Source: Thermoflexus sp. (GTDB lineage: Bacteria; Chloroflexota; Anaerolineae; Thermoflexales; Thermoflexaceae). Taken from it: DNA of 26,366 bases. The DNA lies in the NCBI GenBank assembly GCA_017743605.1, contig JAGHYO010000008.1, positions 1-26,366 of the forward strand. The letters run 5' to 3'. The notes under the pieces were generated by a model. It saw only the letters and a program-made list of their open reading frames with translations, had not been told where the DNA came from and did not search any database. Shown here piece by piece: positions 1-8,190 of this stretch. The translations under genes were made by a program, and so were the position numbers. The stretch's first letter is position 1. Each line of letters starts with the position of its first letter.

Positions 1-19
1 AGATGTGTATAAGAGACAG
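1..19. other. Sequencing adapter (Tn5/Nextera mosaic end)
   Basis: The first 19 bases, AGATGTGTATAAGAGACAG, are identical to the Tn5 mosaic-end used in Nextera tagmentation libraries. This is residual adapter and not genomic sequence. Native sequence starts at base 20, so the first gene is cut by the contig end. Confidence 0.95.
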
Positions 20-1096
20 GTGGGGAACCAGGGCCAGGTTGTGCTCCACGTGTGGGACCCGGCTCATACCCACCAGGGCGGTGGTGATCCCAGGGGTGGA
101 GCGGACGAACTGAAGGGCGCGCTGGGCTTCGGAGAGGCCCTCGGGGAAGAGGCGGCGCAGCAAAAGGGGCCAGCTCCGGAGCAAGCGCCCCTGCATCAGC
201 GAGGCGCTGGCCCACACCGTGAGCCCCAGATCCTGCGCCACTTCCAGGATGGTCGCCCATCCCTCTCCCCACGGCTGGTTCCGCCGGAGGGCCGCCTCCG
301 GCATGCTCAGGTTGTAGGGCAGTTGCACGAACCGGAAATGATGATCCAGGCCGCCGACCTCGCGGGCGATGGCCTCCACCTCCGCTAGGGATAATGCCTC
401 TGGCGCATGGGTGGGAGCCCGGTAAGCCGTCCAGGTAGCAGTCCCGTAGAAGCGGATCCACCCTTGGGCGACGGCCTCCTCCAAGGTGACGAAGGCCGCC
501 CGCAGGCGCGCCCGGAACTCATCGAGGGGGAGGGCTGCCCGCTGCTCCTCCGGGTTGTGCAGGAAATAGATGTCGATGGTCTCCAGGCCCAGGTTCCGCC
601 GGCTCCAAGCAATCTGATGGCGCAGGTAGCCGGGGGCGATGCAGTGCCCGTTGATGAAATCCTCCGGCCGCGCGATCCCGGTTCGCAGGAAGTTCTCCTC
701 GATGTAACGTTGGGGGTCCTCGGGCCAGTCCCCTTCATAAGGGACATAACCGCCCTTGGTGGCGATGACCAGCTCCTCCCGGCGGAAGCCATAGGCGAGC
801 AGGGAGCGCAGGGCCTTGCCAACGCAGCGCTCACTGCGCTGGAAGCGATAGTTGATGGCAGTGTCGACGACGTTGCAGCCCCGGACCACGGCGCAGATGA
901 CGGCTTCCACATAGCGGGCGTCGGTCTCCGGGTCGGGATGGCCCAGGTAGGTGCCAATACCGATGGAAGACAGCCACAGCCCATGGGCCGGGCGGAAATG
1001 GCCTGGGGCCGCAGTCCCATCGAACCGCTCCCCATAAGCCCGCGTGCCCTGCGGCGTTGCCCATCCGGGGATCGCTGCCTCCATCTCCTCATTCAC
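20..1096 (-). CDS. Aldo/keto reductase, partial (3' end missing)
   Basis: NAD(P)H-dependent aldo/keto reductase family, cytosolic TIM barrel, substrate unknown. Counted from the internal ATG at 1084, the four family active-site residues are visible: Asp74 and Tyr79 in VVDTAINY, Lys110 in VIATKGG, and His176 in IYFLHNPEE. Further downstream are a conserved strand (VRFVQLPYN-like) and the cofactor-side segment STPGITTALVGM. The frame stays open to the contig end, so the C-terminus is missing. Two starts are possible. GTG at 1096 overlaps the DinB stop as GTGA. ATG at 1084 has AGGAG directly against it with no spacing. I chose GTG 1096, as the same overlap style is seen at holB and its neighbour. 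It is the last gene visible of the minus-strand metabolic run. Confidence 0.88.
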
Positions 1097-1566
1097 TCCA
1101 GCGCCCGCCGCAGCTCCGCGGCGTGATCCCGCTCATGGTTCCCCAGATGGTAGAACATCTGCTCCACCGTCATCATTGCCCCCATGGCGTGCTGACCCTC
1201 GATGTCCAGCTGCTCCTCGCTCAGGGAGTCCAGCAGTTGCAGCAGGGCCTGGCGGGAGGCCTCCAGGTCCTTCAGGATGTCCTCGATGCGCTGGTTCTCC
1301 CGCTTCTGGATCTGGCGCTCGTTCCACATATCCAGGTTGAAGCTCTCGGGCATGTAGCGCTCCCCGCCCAGCACCCGCTGAATGCGGGACATCTGGCCGA
1401 TCTCCGCCGCGGCCAGATGGGCCAGGACCTGACGGGCGGTCCATTTGCCGCGCTCGCCCTGCACGGGCTTCTCCCAGTCGGCTTCCCGCAGCTGAGAGGC
1501 GATGGCCAGCACCTCCGCGCGGGTCTGCTCCAGATGCCTCCGGATCGCCGCCCTGCGCTCGCTCAT
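1093..1566 (-). CDS. DinB family metal-binding four-helix protein
   Basis: 157-residue DinB/YfiT-like protein, the usual length of the family. These are four-helix bundles with a three-His metal site; many are thiol-dependent S-transferases, many have no known role. His50 sits in QVLAHLAAAE, and the C-terminal HLGNHERDH supplies His144 and His148 with HxxxH spacing, which is the expected metal triad. The ATG at 1566 is preceded by AGGAGGGACC. The stop overlaps the proposed GTG start of the aldo/keto reductase, and the SDR gene ends 60 bases upstream, so it probably belongs to the same transcript. The substrate cannot be told from the sequence. Confidence 0.88.
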   Translation of the reverse strand: MSERRAAIRRHLEQTRAEVLAIASQLREADWEKPVQGERGKWTARQVLAHLAAAEIGQMSRIQRVLGGERYMPESFNLDMWNERQIQKRENQRIEDILKDLEASRQALLQLLDSLSEEQLDIEGQHAMGAMMTVEQMFYHLGNHERDHAAELRRALE

Positions 1567-1626
1567 TGGTCCCTCCTGAAGATAGAGATAGGGTTTTTCA
1601 AATGCGGGGGCCTGCCTCCGGATTCG

Positions 1627-2352
1627 CTACTGCACATGATGGCCGCCGTCTACCACCAGAACAGCGCCAGTGACGTAGTCTGCTTCCATCAGGTAGCGCA
1701 CGGCACGCACCACCTCTTCGGGGGTCCCGGCGCGTCCCAAGGGCACGCGGCGGATCAGGCGTTCCCAGCGTTCCTCTTCCCAATGGATAGGCTTAAGGAT
1801 GGGGCCGGGGATAACGGCGTTGACCCGGATGCGGGGAGCCAGGGCGAGGGCCAGCGCCCGGGTGAGGGCCACCAGGCCCGCCTTGGAGACGGTGTGGGCC
1901 AGGTAATCCGGCCACGGCCTGAGGGCGGATCCGTCGCCGACGTAGATGATGATGCCGTCTTCCATGTGGCGGGCGGCGGCCTGGGCGCAGAACATCGGCG
2001 CCCGCAGGTTCAGGGCGAGAACCTCATCCCATTGCGCAGGTGTGATCTCGTGCCAGCGGGTGACCCGCATCACCGCCGCCGCGCTCACCAGCCCGTCCAG
2101 CCGCCCGAAGCGTCGGGCCACGGCGTCGACCAGCGAGGAGATCTGCCCGGGATCCCGCAGGTCCGCTGAGAAGGCCTCGGTGTCCACCCCCAGGGCCCGG
2201 ATCCGACGGACAGTTTCCTCGGCCTCCTCGGCGGAGGCGTGGTAGTGGACGGCGATATGGGCCCCGGCCTGGGCCAGGCCTATGGCGATGGCCCGGCCCA
2301 GGCGCTGCCCCGCACCGGTCACCAGCACCACCCGTCCCTGAAGATCCATCAT
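1627..2352 (-). CDS. SDR-family oxidoreductase (pteridine-reductase-like, variant active site)
   Basis: 241-residue short-chain dehydrogenase/reductase with a Rossmann glycine motif TGAGQRLG (12-19) and the structural Asn in LNLRAPM (Asn115). The active-site strand reads IIIYVGDGSALRP, so Asp140 replaces the classical Ser, as in pteridine reductases of the PTR1 type. The catalytic segment is YLAHTVSKAGL: Lys157 is present, but the residue four before it, normally Tyr, is His153. Asp140 and His153 are 13 apart, the spacing I recall for Asp and Tyr in PTR1. The start ATGATG at 2352 overlaps the stop of the upstream gene by four bases, with GGGAGG ahead, which indicates translational coupling. 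Substrate unknown; activity may be altered. Confidence 0.85.
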   Translation of the reverse strand: MMDLQGRVVLVTGAGQRLGRAIAIGLAQAGAHIAVHYHASAEEAEETVRRIRALGVDTEAFSADLRDPGQISSLVDAVARRFGRLDGLVSAAAVMRVTRWHEITPAQWDEVLALNLRAPMFCAQAAARHMEDGIIIYVGDGSALRPWPDYLAHTVSKAGLVALTRALALALAPRIRVNAVIPGPILKPIHWEEERWERLIRRVPLGRAGTPEEVVRAVRYLMEADYVTGAVLVVDGGHHVQ

Positions 2353-3317
2353 CCCTCCCGTGTCTGGATGCGCTGCCGCACGCGCTGAGCCGCCACCAGG
2401 TCCTGCACGGCCAAGCCGACGGACTTGAAGAGGGTGATCTCTTCCGGCCGCTCGCGGCTAGGGCGCTGGCCCGCGGCGATCTCCCCCAGCTCCACCATGT
2501 CGGCCTCGCAGAGGATCCCCTGTCGGATCGCCCACACCACCTCGCCCGCCTCGGCGAGGGCGGCCTCCCGGGAGTCCACCACCACCCGGGCAGCCCGGCG
2601 AAAAGTCTCTTCGTCTAGCTCTCGCATCTCGAGGGTGAAAGAGCCGATGGCGTTGATGTGGGTTCCGGGCCGCAGGGCCCGGCCGTCGAAGACCGGGTCG
2701 GAGGAGTTTGTGGCCGTGCATACGATGTCCGCCTCGGCTACCGCCGCCTCTGGGGTGGGGGCAACGGCGATGTCTTTCGGTATGCCCTCCTGCCCCCGCA
2801 TTTCCTGGATGAGGGCCTGGGCGCGGGTGGGCGTTCGGCTGTAGATCCGCACCCGCCGAAGGGGCCGGACAGCGGCCACGGCCAGCAGCTGGGTACGCGC
2901 CTGCGCCCCGGCGCCGATCAGAGCGAGGGATTCAGCGTCGGGACGGGCGAGCAGATCCGTGGCCAGCCCGGAGGCCGCGCCGGTCCGCCACGCGGTGAGG
3001 AAGGCTCCGTCCAGGAGGGCTGCTGGAGCGCCCGTCTCCGGGTCCAGCATCACCACCAGGGCGGAGATGGTGGGGAGCCCACGGGCCAGGTTGCGGGAGA
3101 AGACGGAGACCACTTTCAGACCTAGAGCGTCGGGAGGGACGTAGCCAGGCATCACAAGGGTGATGCCCTCCTGCTCTGGGATCGGGATCGCGAGCCGTTG
3201 TGGGATGCGGGCGCGCCCCTCGCTGAAAGCGATGAAGGCTGCCCGCATGGCCTCGATGGCTTCCCGCATCGGCAGCGCCCGCCGGATGTCCTCCGCGGTG
3301 AAGAAGCGTAGCATCAT
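2349..3317 (-). CDS. Ornithine cyclodeaminase / mu-crystallin family protein
   Basis: 322-residue member of the OCD/mu-crystallin family, which covers ornithine cyclodeaminase, archaeal-type alanine dehydrogenase, ketimine (pyrroline/piperideine-2-carboxylate) reductases and SbnB-like enzymes. Visible features are the substrate Lys68 in LGLKVVSVF, the RTGAASG segment (111 on), the NAD-binding GAGAQA (135-140), HINAIGS, and the C-terminal LFKSVGLAVQD typical of the family. I took ATG 3317 (MMLRFF) because AAGGAGG precedes it; the longer open frame upstream is out-of-frame read-through of the neighbouring gene. It lies 22 bases after the lysine-dehydrogenase-like gene and overlaps the SDR by four bases. 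With these neighbours a ketimine reductase role in amino-acid turnover is a reasonable guess only. Confidence 0.88.
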   Translation of the reverse strand: MMLRFFTAEDIRRALPMREAIEAMRAAFIAFSEGRARIPQRLAIPIPEQEGITLVMPGYVPPDALGLKVVSVFSRNLARGLPTISALVVMLDPETGAPAALLDGAFLTAWRTGAASGLATDLLARPDAESLALIGAGAQARTQLLAVAAVRPLRRVRIYSRTPTRAQALIQEMRGQEGIPKDIAVAPTPEAAVAEADIVCTATNSSDPVFDGRALRPGTHINAIGSFTLEMRELDEETFRRAARVVVDSREAALAEAGEVVWAIRQGILCEADMVELGEIAAGQRPSRERPEEITLFKSVGLAVQDLVAAQRVRQRIQTREG

Positions 3318-3339
3318 CTGAGCCTCCTTCGGAGTCCGT

Positions 3340-4536
3340 TCACGCCGCTTCCCGGACCAGCCGCAGCGGCCGTTGCACAGTCTCACGGATCGGGATCCCT
3401 CGCCGCAGCCATTCGGTGACGAAGATCTCCGGATCAACGGCGCATTCCACTGGGAGGGCTCCCTTTGGGGTCCGGCCCCGGGCCATCATCGTGGCCACAA
3501 TGGCCGCGTGTCCGCCCGTGGTCCGCTCCATGGCCGTGAAGCCGGTCTCTGGGTCGTAGAAATCCATCAGGTCCAAGCTGAGGGTCATCGGCTCCCCACA
3601 ATGGATCCCCTCGCAGGCCACCCGGAGCACCACCACATCCGCGGGATCCTCCGGGAACCGCAGGCGGGGCTCGACCAGCCGGTGGAAGACCTCCCGGGGG
3701 ATCACGCGGACGCCGTCGATCTCCACGGGCTCGGCTTCCAGGAACCCCAGCTCGGCGAGCAGGCGGATGCGCTCCAGGTGGCCGGGGTAGCGAACAGTCT
3801 TCTCCTCATACGTTTCCAGGATCCCCTGAAAGCTCCATGGGCAGGTGGAGGTTCCTCCGGAGGTGACGAAGGCTTCGCAGGTCCCCACAGGCGGTGGGAA
3901 CGTCACGATCTCCGGTTCGCTCAGGGCATCAACCTCCACGATCCGCCCATGACGGAGGAAGACTGCTTTGCCGGTGTATTCGGCCGTCAGGCCGGCGATG
4001 TGGAAGAACAGCTGGTAGCCCAGGGGGCCCCTGGGGCGCTGGGGAAGCCCGCCGCACCAGATGCGGACGTGCCGGGGCTGATCCATCCAGCGCATGGCGT
4101 AGACCGCCAGGGTGTTGCCCAGGCCGGGCATCAGCCCGCAGTCTGGGATGAGGACGATCCCGGCCTCCCGGGCCGCCTCGTCCAGGGCCAGCACCTCTCG
4201 GGTGGTGGGGAGATGCCCGCCCAGGTCGCACAGGGAGGTCCGGGCCCGAAGGGCGGCTCGGGCGAGGAGGGGGTTGAACCGGTAGGGGACCGCGCTGATG
4301 GCGGCGTCTGCGGTGCGCAGGAAGGCCACCGCGGCCTCCTCGTCCCGCACGTCGAGGGCAGCAGGTTGCACGAGGGGACGGCCGAGGAGGGCGTTGAGGC
4401 GCGCGGCGGCGCGTTCGGCCCGGATGGGATCCTGATCGGCTAGCCGGATCTCTTGAGCGTCCCCAAAGCGGGCCAAGTCATAGGCCGCCGCAGCGCCCTG
4501 CATACCCGCGCCGATCACCGCGTAGCAGAAGGCCAT
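3340..4536 (-). CDS. Saccharopine dehydrogenase-like / L-lysine 6-dehydrogenase-like protein
   Basis: 398-residue NAD(P)-dependent amino-acid dehydrogenase of the saccharopine dehydrogenase superfamily. The N-terminus is a Rossmann fold with GAGMQG (9-14); the middle carries PDCGLMPGLGN and the second domain has EAFVTSGGTST and EKTVRYPGHLERIRLL, motifs typical of single-domain lysine 6-dehydrogenase-like proteins of about this length. ATG 4536 is preceded by GGAGGTG. Unusually, the reading frame remains open upstream of this ATG into the remains of a CinA-C gene; the clean SD and the family's usual N-terminus (xAVIGAGxxG) argue that the true start is 4536. The adjacent OCD-family gene could act on a cyclic imine product, but this is inference. 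Confidence 0.85.
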   Translation of the reverse strand: MAFCYAVIGAGMQGAAAAYDLARFGDAQEIRLADQDPIRAERAAARLNALLGRPLVQPAALDVRDEEAAVAFLRTADAAISAVPYRFNPLLARAALRARTSLCDLGGHLPTTREVLALDEAAREAGIVLIPDCGLMPGLGNTLAVYAMRWMDQPRHVRIWCGGLPQRPRGPLGYQLFFHIAGLTAEYTGKAVFLRHGRIVEVDALSEPEIVTFPPPVGTCEAFVTSGGTSTCPWSFQGILETYEEKTVRYPGHLERIRLLAELGFLEAEPVEIDGVRVIPREVFHRLVEPRLRFPEDPADVVVLRVACEGIHCGEPMTLSLDLMDFYDPETGFTAMERTTGGHAAIVATMMARGRTPKGALPVECAVDPEIFVTEWLRRGIPIRETVQRPLRLVREAA

Positions 4537-5099
4537 CGTGTGCACCTCCAAGGGACGGAATGGAAGCGGGTGCGCTATCGATACCTCCACAGGTTCCCCG
4601 GGAGGCGGGCTGCCGCTGAGGAAGGCCTCCCGCAGCGCCGGGGCAGCCTCGACGGCGATCTCCTCGTTCTCCAAGCGATGGGGGCTGCCTGTGATGTGGC
4701 GAACCAGCACGCCGTAGGGTCCAGCCAAGCCAATGTAGATGCGCCCCACGGGCTGTCCTTCCACGGCTCCGGGCCGGCAATGCCGGTGATGGCGAGGGCG
4801 AGGTCGGCCCCGAGCGACCGGCGGGCGCCCTTGGCCATCGCCCGGACGGCCTAGGGCCTGAACGCCCCGAAGCGGCGTGGCATCTCCTCCCGCATCCCGA
4901 GCAGGCGGGCTTTGATTTCGCTCCGGCAAGCAACGATGCCGTCCAGGAAGCAGGCGGAGCTGCCTGGGATGTTCGTCAGGCGGTGGCCGAGCAAGTCCCC
5001 CGTGCACGATTCGGCCACCGCCATCCACCCGCCCCGTTCCTTTTGCCCCTCCTCTATCTGGGCAGCGCGATCCGACTTCGGTTGCTCCATCCCAGCCAT
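4537..5099 (-). pseudogene. CinA C-terminal domain (nicotinamide-nucleotide amidase-like), broken
   Basis: The family hydrolyses NMN to nicotinate mononucleotide in the pyridine nucleotide cycle. The start MAGMEQ (5099) leads to VAESCTGDLLGHRL and IPGSSACFLDGIVA, matching the CinA-C signature, but several conserved positions differ (CTGG to CTGD, VVAY to IVAC). A TAG at 4851-4853 interrupts the frame after RRFGAFRP; the same frame then continues as AVRAMAKGARRSLGADLAL and ITGIAGP. Near 4771 the match moves to another frame (GQPVGRIYIGLAGPYG), consistent with loss of one base. The tail runs without a stop into the next gene. Two independent lesions and drifted motifs favour a true pseudogene. 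It begins just after the amidase stop, so it was once an operon member. Confidence 0.85.
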
Positions 5100-5102
5100 C
5101 GC

Positions 5103-6035
5103 TCAGCGGAAGATGCTCAGAGGAAGGTAGGCAGTGACAATCCAGTTGGGCTTGTCGACCACCTCGCTGATCTTCAAGTCGACCACCACGCTGGCCAGGA
5201 TGTAAGCCTCCTCCCGGCTCATCCCATAGGTTTGGGAGATGTGATCGATCATATATCGGACGGCCTTCTTGGCTGCAACCATGAGATCAGGGGCGACGCC
5301 AGTGGTGGCGTAGTAGCCCTTCTCGTCATATTTGGCGGTCAGCGGCTTGGGGCAGAGGAACTGAGGCTCCTCAATAGAGCGCCCCTCATGGAGGTGAAAG
5401 CGGAGGACGGCATACATGGGAGCCTCGATGGCGGTGACGCAGATCTCCCCATCCCCCTGAGCGGCGTGGGCGTCCCCGACGGAGAACGGGGCCCCTTCCA
5501 CCTGTACAGGCAGGAACAAACGGGAACCCCGGGTCAGGTGACGGACGTCCATGTTCCCGCCGAAGGGGCCGGGGGGCATCACGGGATGCTCGCCGGGTTC
5601 GCGGGGCGCCACCCCCATGGTGCCGCAGAAAGGATCGAGCGGGATGCGGATGTCTTCTTGGAAGAACGTGTGATCCCCTGGGGAGAGGTCCCAAATCTTC
5701 AGATAAGGCTGTTCGAACTCCTCCTCCAGGAGACCAAAGCCTGGGATGATCCCGGTCCAACCCCAGCCCTTCGGGTGAAGGTCCACGATCTCCACCTCCA
5801 GCACGTCGCCGGGCTGGGTGTCTTTCACGAGAAGTGGGCTGGCCAAGGGATAGATCCGGCTCCAGTCCAGGCGGGTGAGATCCTCCGCGGTTGAGGCCGG
5901 GGTGATCTGATGGTCTGTGACGTCTCGCAGCTCGTAGATCACCGTGTCGCCGGGGTTGATCTCCAGGACAGGGGGAAGGGCATTGTTCCATACATAATGG
6001 ACACGATCCGGTGGGAACAGGTGGGTTCGAGGCAT
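5103..6035 (-). CDS. Acetamidase/formamidase family protein
   Basis: 310-residue protein of the acetamidase/formamidase family, which hydrolyses short amides to the acid and ammonia in the cytosol. Family features visible are the N-terminal HYVWNNALPPVLEINPGD, the central WTGIIPGFGLL, IPLDPFCGTMGVAP, GPFGGNMDVRHLTRGS, the segment VGDAHAAQGDGEICVTAIE, and the C-terminal GMSREEAYILASVVVDLKISEVVD. ATG 6035 has GGAGGAGGTATATC ahead; an ATG 18 codons upstream in the same frame lacks this. It is the first gene of the minus-strand run and lies 165 bases downstream of an AT-rich dyad. The true substrate could be another amide. Confidence 0.92.
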   Translation of the reverse strand: MPRTHLFPPDRVHYVWNNALPPVLEINPGDTVIYELRDVTDHQITPASTAEDLTRLDWSRIYPLASPLLVKDTQPGDVLEVEIVDLHPKGWGWTGIIPGFGLLEEEFEQPYLKIWDLSPGDHTFFQEDIRIPLDPFCGTMGVAPREPGEHPVMPPGPFGGNMDVRHLTRGSRLFLPVQVEGAPFSVGDAHAAQGDGEICVTAIEAPMYAVLRFHLHEGRSIEEPQFLCPKPLTAKYDEKGYYATTGVAPDLMVAAKKAVRYMIDHISQTYGMSREEAYILASVVVDLKISEVVDKPNWIVTAYLPLSIFR

Positions 6036-6565
6036 GATATACCTCCTCCATATGGGCTGCTGCCCGATGATCCGGCTCCGAGCTCCCACAGGGGTCTGCA
6101 GCGGCCCTATCGAGGCGCGCAGAAGCCCCTTCGTCTACTTGTATTTTAATTGGGTCGATTCCCCCCTCAGATGGGGTCAGGCTCGGATAAAACAATAGAT
6201 TCAAAAGAATTTTTGAAAGGACGTCGCCGGCAGGCCGGCCCCTTGAGCGCTTGGCCGAGGCGGATTAGCCCCTCGCGGGAGAGGAGACGAGGAGCCGCAT
6301 GGAACGCCGATGTGCTGTAGGAGCTCAGCCGGATGTGGCGAGAGGAGCAGTGGCGGGAGGTGGAGCGGGAGCGCTGGCTGCGGCGACGTTAGGCCTGCTG
6401 GGCGGGAGAGAATCAGCAGCGGCGTCTCGTTGCTCTGCTTCGCAGGAGGGGCCAGGACGGCATGGGGAAAGCCTTCCCATTGTCTCCCGCGAGCCCGGCT
6501 CCTGTTTTCCCCAGAGTAGGCGCCGGCGCATCCGCCCGCCTCTTAGCGCCCAGCTTCCCGGTGGC
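6036..6565. other. Non-coding interval upstream of the amidase run
   Basis: 530 bases without a convincing gene. Bases about 6135-6220 are much richer in A and T than the surroundings and contain the dyad at 6200-6217, so this is the likely control region of the minus-strand run. Bases 6230-6565 are GC-rich; open frames there have low-complexity Gly/Ala/Arg content and no recognisable domain. A short Trp/Glu/Arg-rich stretch ending at the TAG near 6390 might be gene debris, but it is preceded by a stop and I could not link it to a family. Confidence 0.6.
6200..6217. promoter_or_regulatory. AT-rich inverted repeat, operator candidate
   Basis: Perfect 7-base arms TTCAAAA and TTTTGAA around GAAT. 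It lies 165 bases upstream of the amidase start in the only AT-rich patch of the interval. A clear -35/-10 pair could not be assigned, so the role as an operator is inference. Confidence 0.4.
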
Positions 6566-7900
6566 TCACTCCGAAGAGAGACCAAACATCTCCTTCAGGA
6601 GCTCCGGGGTGTGGCGGATGATGGCCTCGGAGGTGAGGGCGTTGGCCCGACAGACCTCCGCGTAAAGATCCGCGCTGCGGCGCGGCCGCCGCGCTTGGGT
6701 CTCCGGATCTACCTCGATCAGCCCGAAGCGCAGCGTCCATCCTTCGGCCCATTCGAAGTTGTCCACCAGGGACCAGTGGAAATAGCCCCGCACCGGGACG
6801 TTATGCTGGATGGCCCGCCACATGGCGTGAAGATGGCGAACCAGGAAGCGGGGCCGCTGGTCGTCGTCCGCATCCGGGATCCCGTTCTCCGTCACGTAAA
6901 TCGGCTTGCCGTAGCGAGCCAGGCGTTTCAGAAGTTGATACAGGCCCTCCGGGAAGACCTCCCCGTATTCCCCATCGCTGATCTCCCCGTGGGGGTTCAG
7001 GAAGGTCCGGCTGAACAGGGTGGCCGGGGAGCGCCGGTCGAAGGTCGAGAGGCGCCGGGTGTAGTAGTTCAACCCGATGAAATCGTAGGTTCCGCGCAGG
7101 GCCGAAAAGGTACGGAAGGAGGCCAGGCCGGGCTCCCGACCCGTGTCCATGGCATCCAGGACAAAGCCGTTGAACATCCGGTCGTGGAGGCGGGCGATCA
7201 TGCGGTCGAGGGGGAAAGCAGGATGGGCAGGCTCGAAGATCACCATATTGTGGGCGATTCCCACCTGGGCCTCCGGTTGGAGCTCGTGGATGGCATGGTA
7301 GGCCCGGGCGTGGGCCCGCATCAGGTGGCGGAGGACCTGCATGTAGAGGCCAAAGTCCCGTTTCCCCGGAGGCCACTTCCCCTCGTTCCAGCCCATGTAG
7401 GCCAAGATGTTCGGCTCGTTGATCGTGCACCACAAGCGGCAGAGGTCCTTCAGGGCGTTCATCGCGTGGCGCACGTAGCGCTCGAAGCGCTCGATGGTGA
7501 GAGGGTTCTCCCAGCCACCCTGCTCAGCCAGCCAGAGGGGGTTGGTGAAATGGTGCAGGGTGACCATGGGCTCGATCTCCCGCTCCCGCAGCCCCCGGAG
7601 CATCTCCCGATAGCGGTCCAGGGCCGCATCGTCGAAGATGTCCTCTCGGGGCTCAATGCGGCTCCACTCGATGGAGAGGCGGTGGGCGTTCTGGCCCATC
7701 GCAGCGGCGCGATCGAAATCCGCCTCCGCATTACGCCACCAGTCGCACGCCCGGCCCGAGCGGCTCCCATCGCGGATGAGGCCTGGCTCCTGCTCCCAGC
7801 GCCACCAATCGTTGTTCGTGTTGTCCCCTTCCACCTGATGACTGGAGGTCGCCGTCCCCCAGAGGAAGCCGGGGGGGAAGTGAAAGGCGAACTCCACCAT
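6566..7900 (-). CDS. GH1 family beta-glycosidase (beta-glucosidase-like)
   Basis: 444-residue retaining glycoside hydrolase of family 1, the usual length. FHFPPGFLWGTATSSHQVEG opens the barrel, HRLSIEWSRIEP follows, TINEPN carries the acid/base Glu161, and YVTENG carries the nucleophile Glu337; the C-terminal SLVDNFEWAEGW is the aglycone/sugar-binding segment. No signal peptide is seen, so it should act in the cytosol on imported oligosaccharides or glycosides. ATG 7900 (MVEFAFHF) has GGGAGG seven bases ahead; the ATG 16 codons upstream lacks such a site. It follows the small membrane protein gene by 51 bases. Gluco-, galacto- or fuco-specificity cannot be decided from the sequence. Confidence 0.95.
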   Translation of the reverse strand: MVEFAFHFPPGFLWGTATSSHQVEGDNTNNDWWRWEQEPGLIRDGSRSGRACDWWRNAEADFDRAAAMGQNAHRLSIEWSRIEPREDIFDDAALDRYREMLRGLREREIEPMVTLHHFTNPLWLAEQGGWENPLTIERFERYVRHAMNALKDLCRLWCTINEPNILAYMGWNEGKWPPGKRDFGLYMQVLRHLMRAHARAYHAIHELQPEAQVGIAHNMVIFEPAHPAFPLDRMIARLHDRMFNGFVLDAMDTGREPGLASFRTFSALRGTYDFIGLNYYTRRLSTFDRRSPATLFSRTFLNPHGEISDGEYGEVFPEGLYQLLKRLARYGKPIYVTENGIPDADDDQRPRFLVRHLHAMWRAIQHNVPVRGYFHWSLVDNFEWAEGWTLRFGLIEVDPETQARRPRRSADLYAEVCRANALTSEAIIRHTPELLKEMFGLSSE

Positions 7901-7951
7901 AGGGCCTCCCGATTCACGCGTTCCGTCCACGGCGGTAAAGGAGACCATGCG

Positions 7952-8167
7952 TCAGCGGGATGGGCTCCAGTTGATCCAGGCCAGCCAGGCGGCTAAGAAA
8001 GCGGCCCCGAGGGAAGTCACCGGGATCATCAGATCCCCTCCCGGAGGCAGAGATCCCCGAGCGGCGAAGGCCAGCAACATGGCCGTCGCCACGGTCCACC
8101 CCGCTGCCGAGCCAATCAGCCCGGCGAGGAACATCCGGATCCAGCGCAAGCGAGAAGGAGGGATCAT
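7952..8167 (-). CDS. Small membrane protein with two predicted helices
   Basis: 71-residue protein with hydrophobic segments at about residues 11-33 (MFLAGLIGSAAGW on) and 46-66 (LMIPVTSLGAAFLAAWLAW), a basic N-terminus (PPSRLRWIR) and a short basic tail. No family is recognised. ATG 8167 has AAAGGAGG with seven-base spacing, better than any alternative. It sits between the coiled-coil gene's terminator and the GH1 gene and probably shares a transcript with the latter. Function unknown. Confidence 0.7.
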   Translation of the reverse strand: MIPPSRLRWIRMFLAGLIGSAAGWTVATAMLLAFAARGSLPPGGDLMIPVTSLGAAFLAAWLAWINWSPSR

Positions 8168-8190
8168 CCCATGGCCTCCTTTTCACAAAG

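Noticed and set aside
385..1092. 235-residue minus frame starting MRRWRQRS
   Set aside because: Out of frame with the aldo/keto reductase, whose catalytic residues are in another frame; Ser/Pro/Arg-rich shadow.
3340..5028. Single 562-residue fusion gene of CinA tail and lysine-dehydrogenase-like enzyme
   Set aside because: The first part up to about 4775 does not match CinA in that frame; the ATG at 4536 has a strong SD and fits the family N-terminus.
6242..6290. tRNA-like stretch (TTGGCCGAGGCGG)
   Set aside because: The bases resemble a D-arm of a class II tRNA, but no acceptor stem, anticodon arm or T-loop could be built.
6299..7996. 565-residue plus-strand frame across the intergenic region and the GH1 gene
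   Set aside because: Most of it is antisense to a GH1 gene with both catalytic Glu; the 5' part has no recognisable domain.
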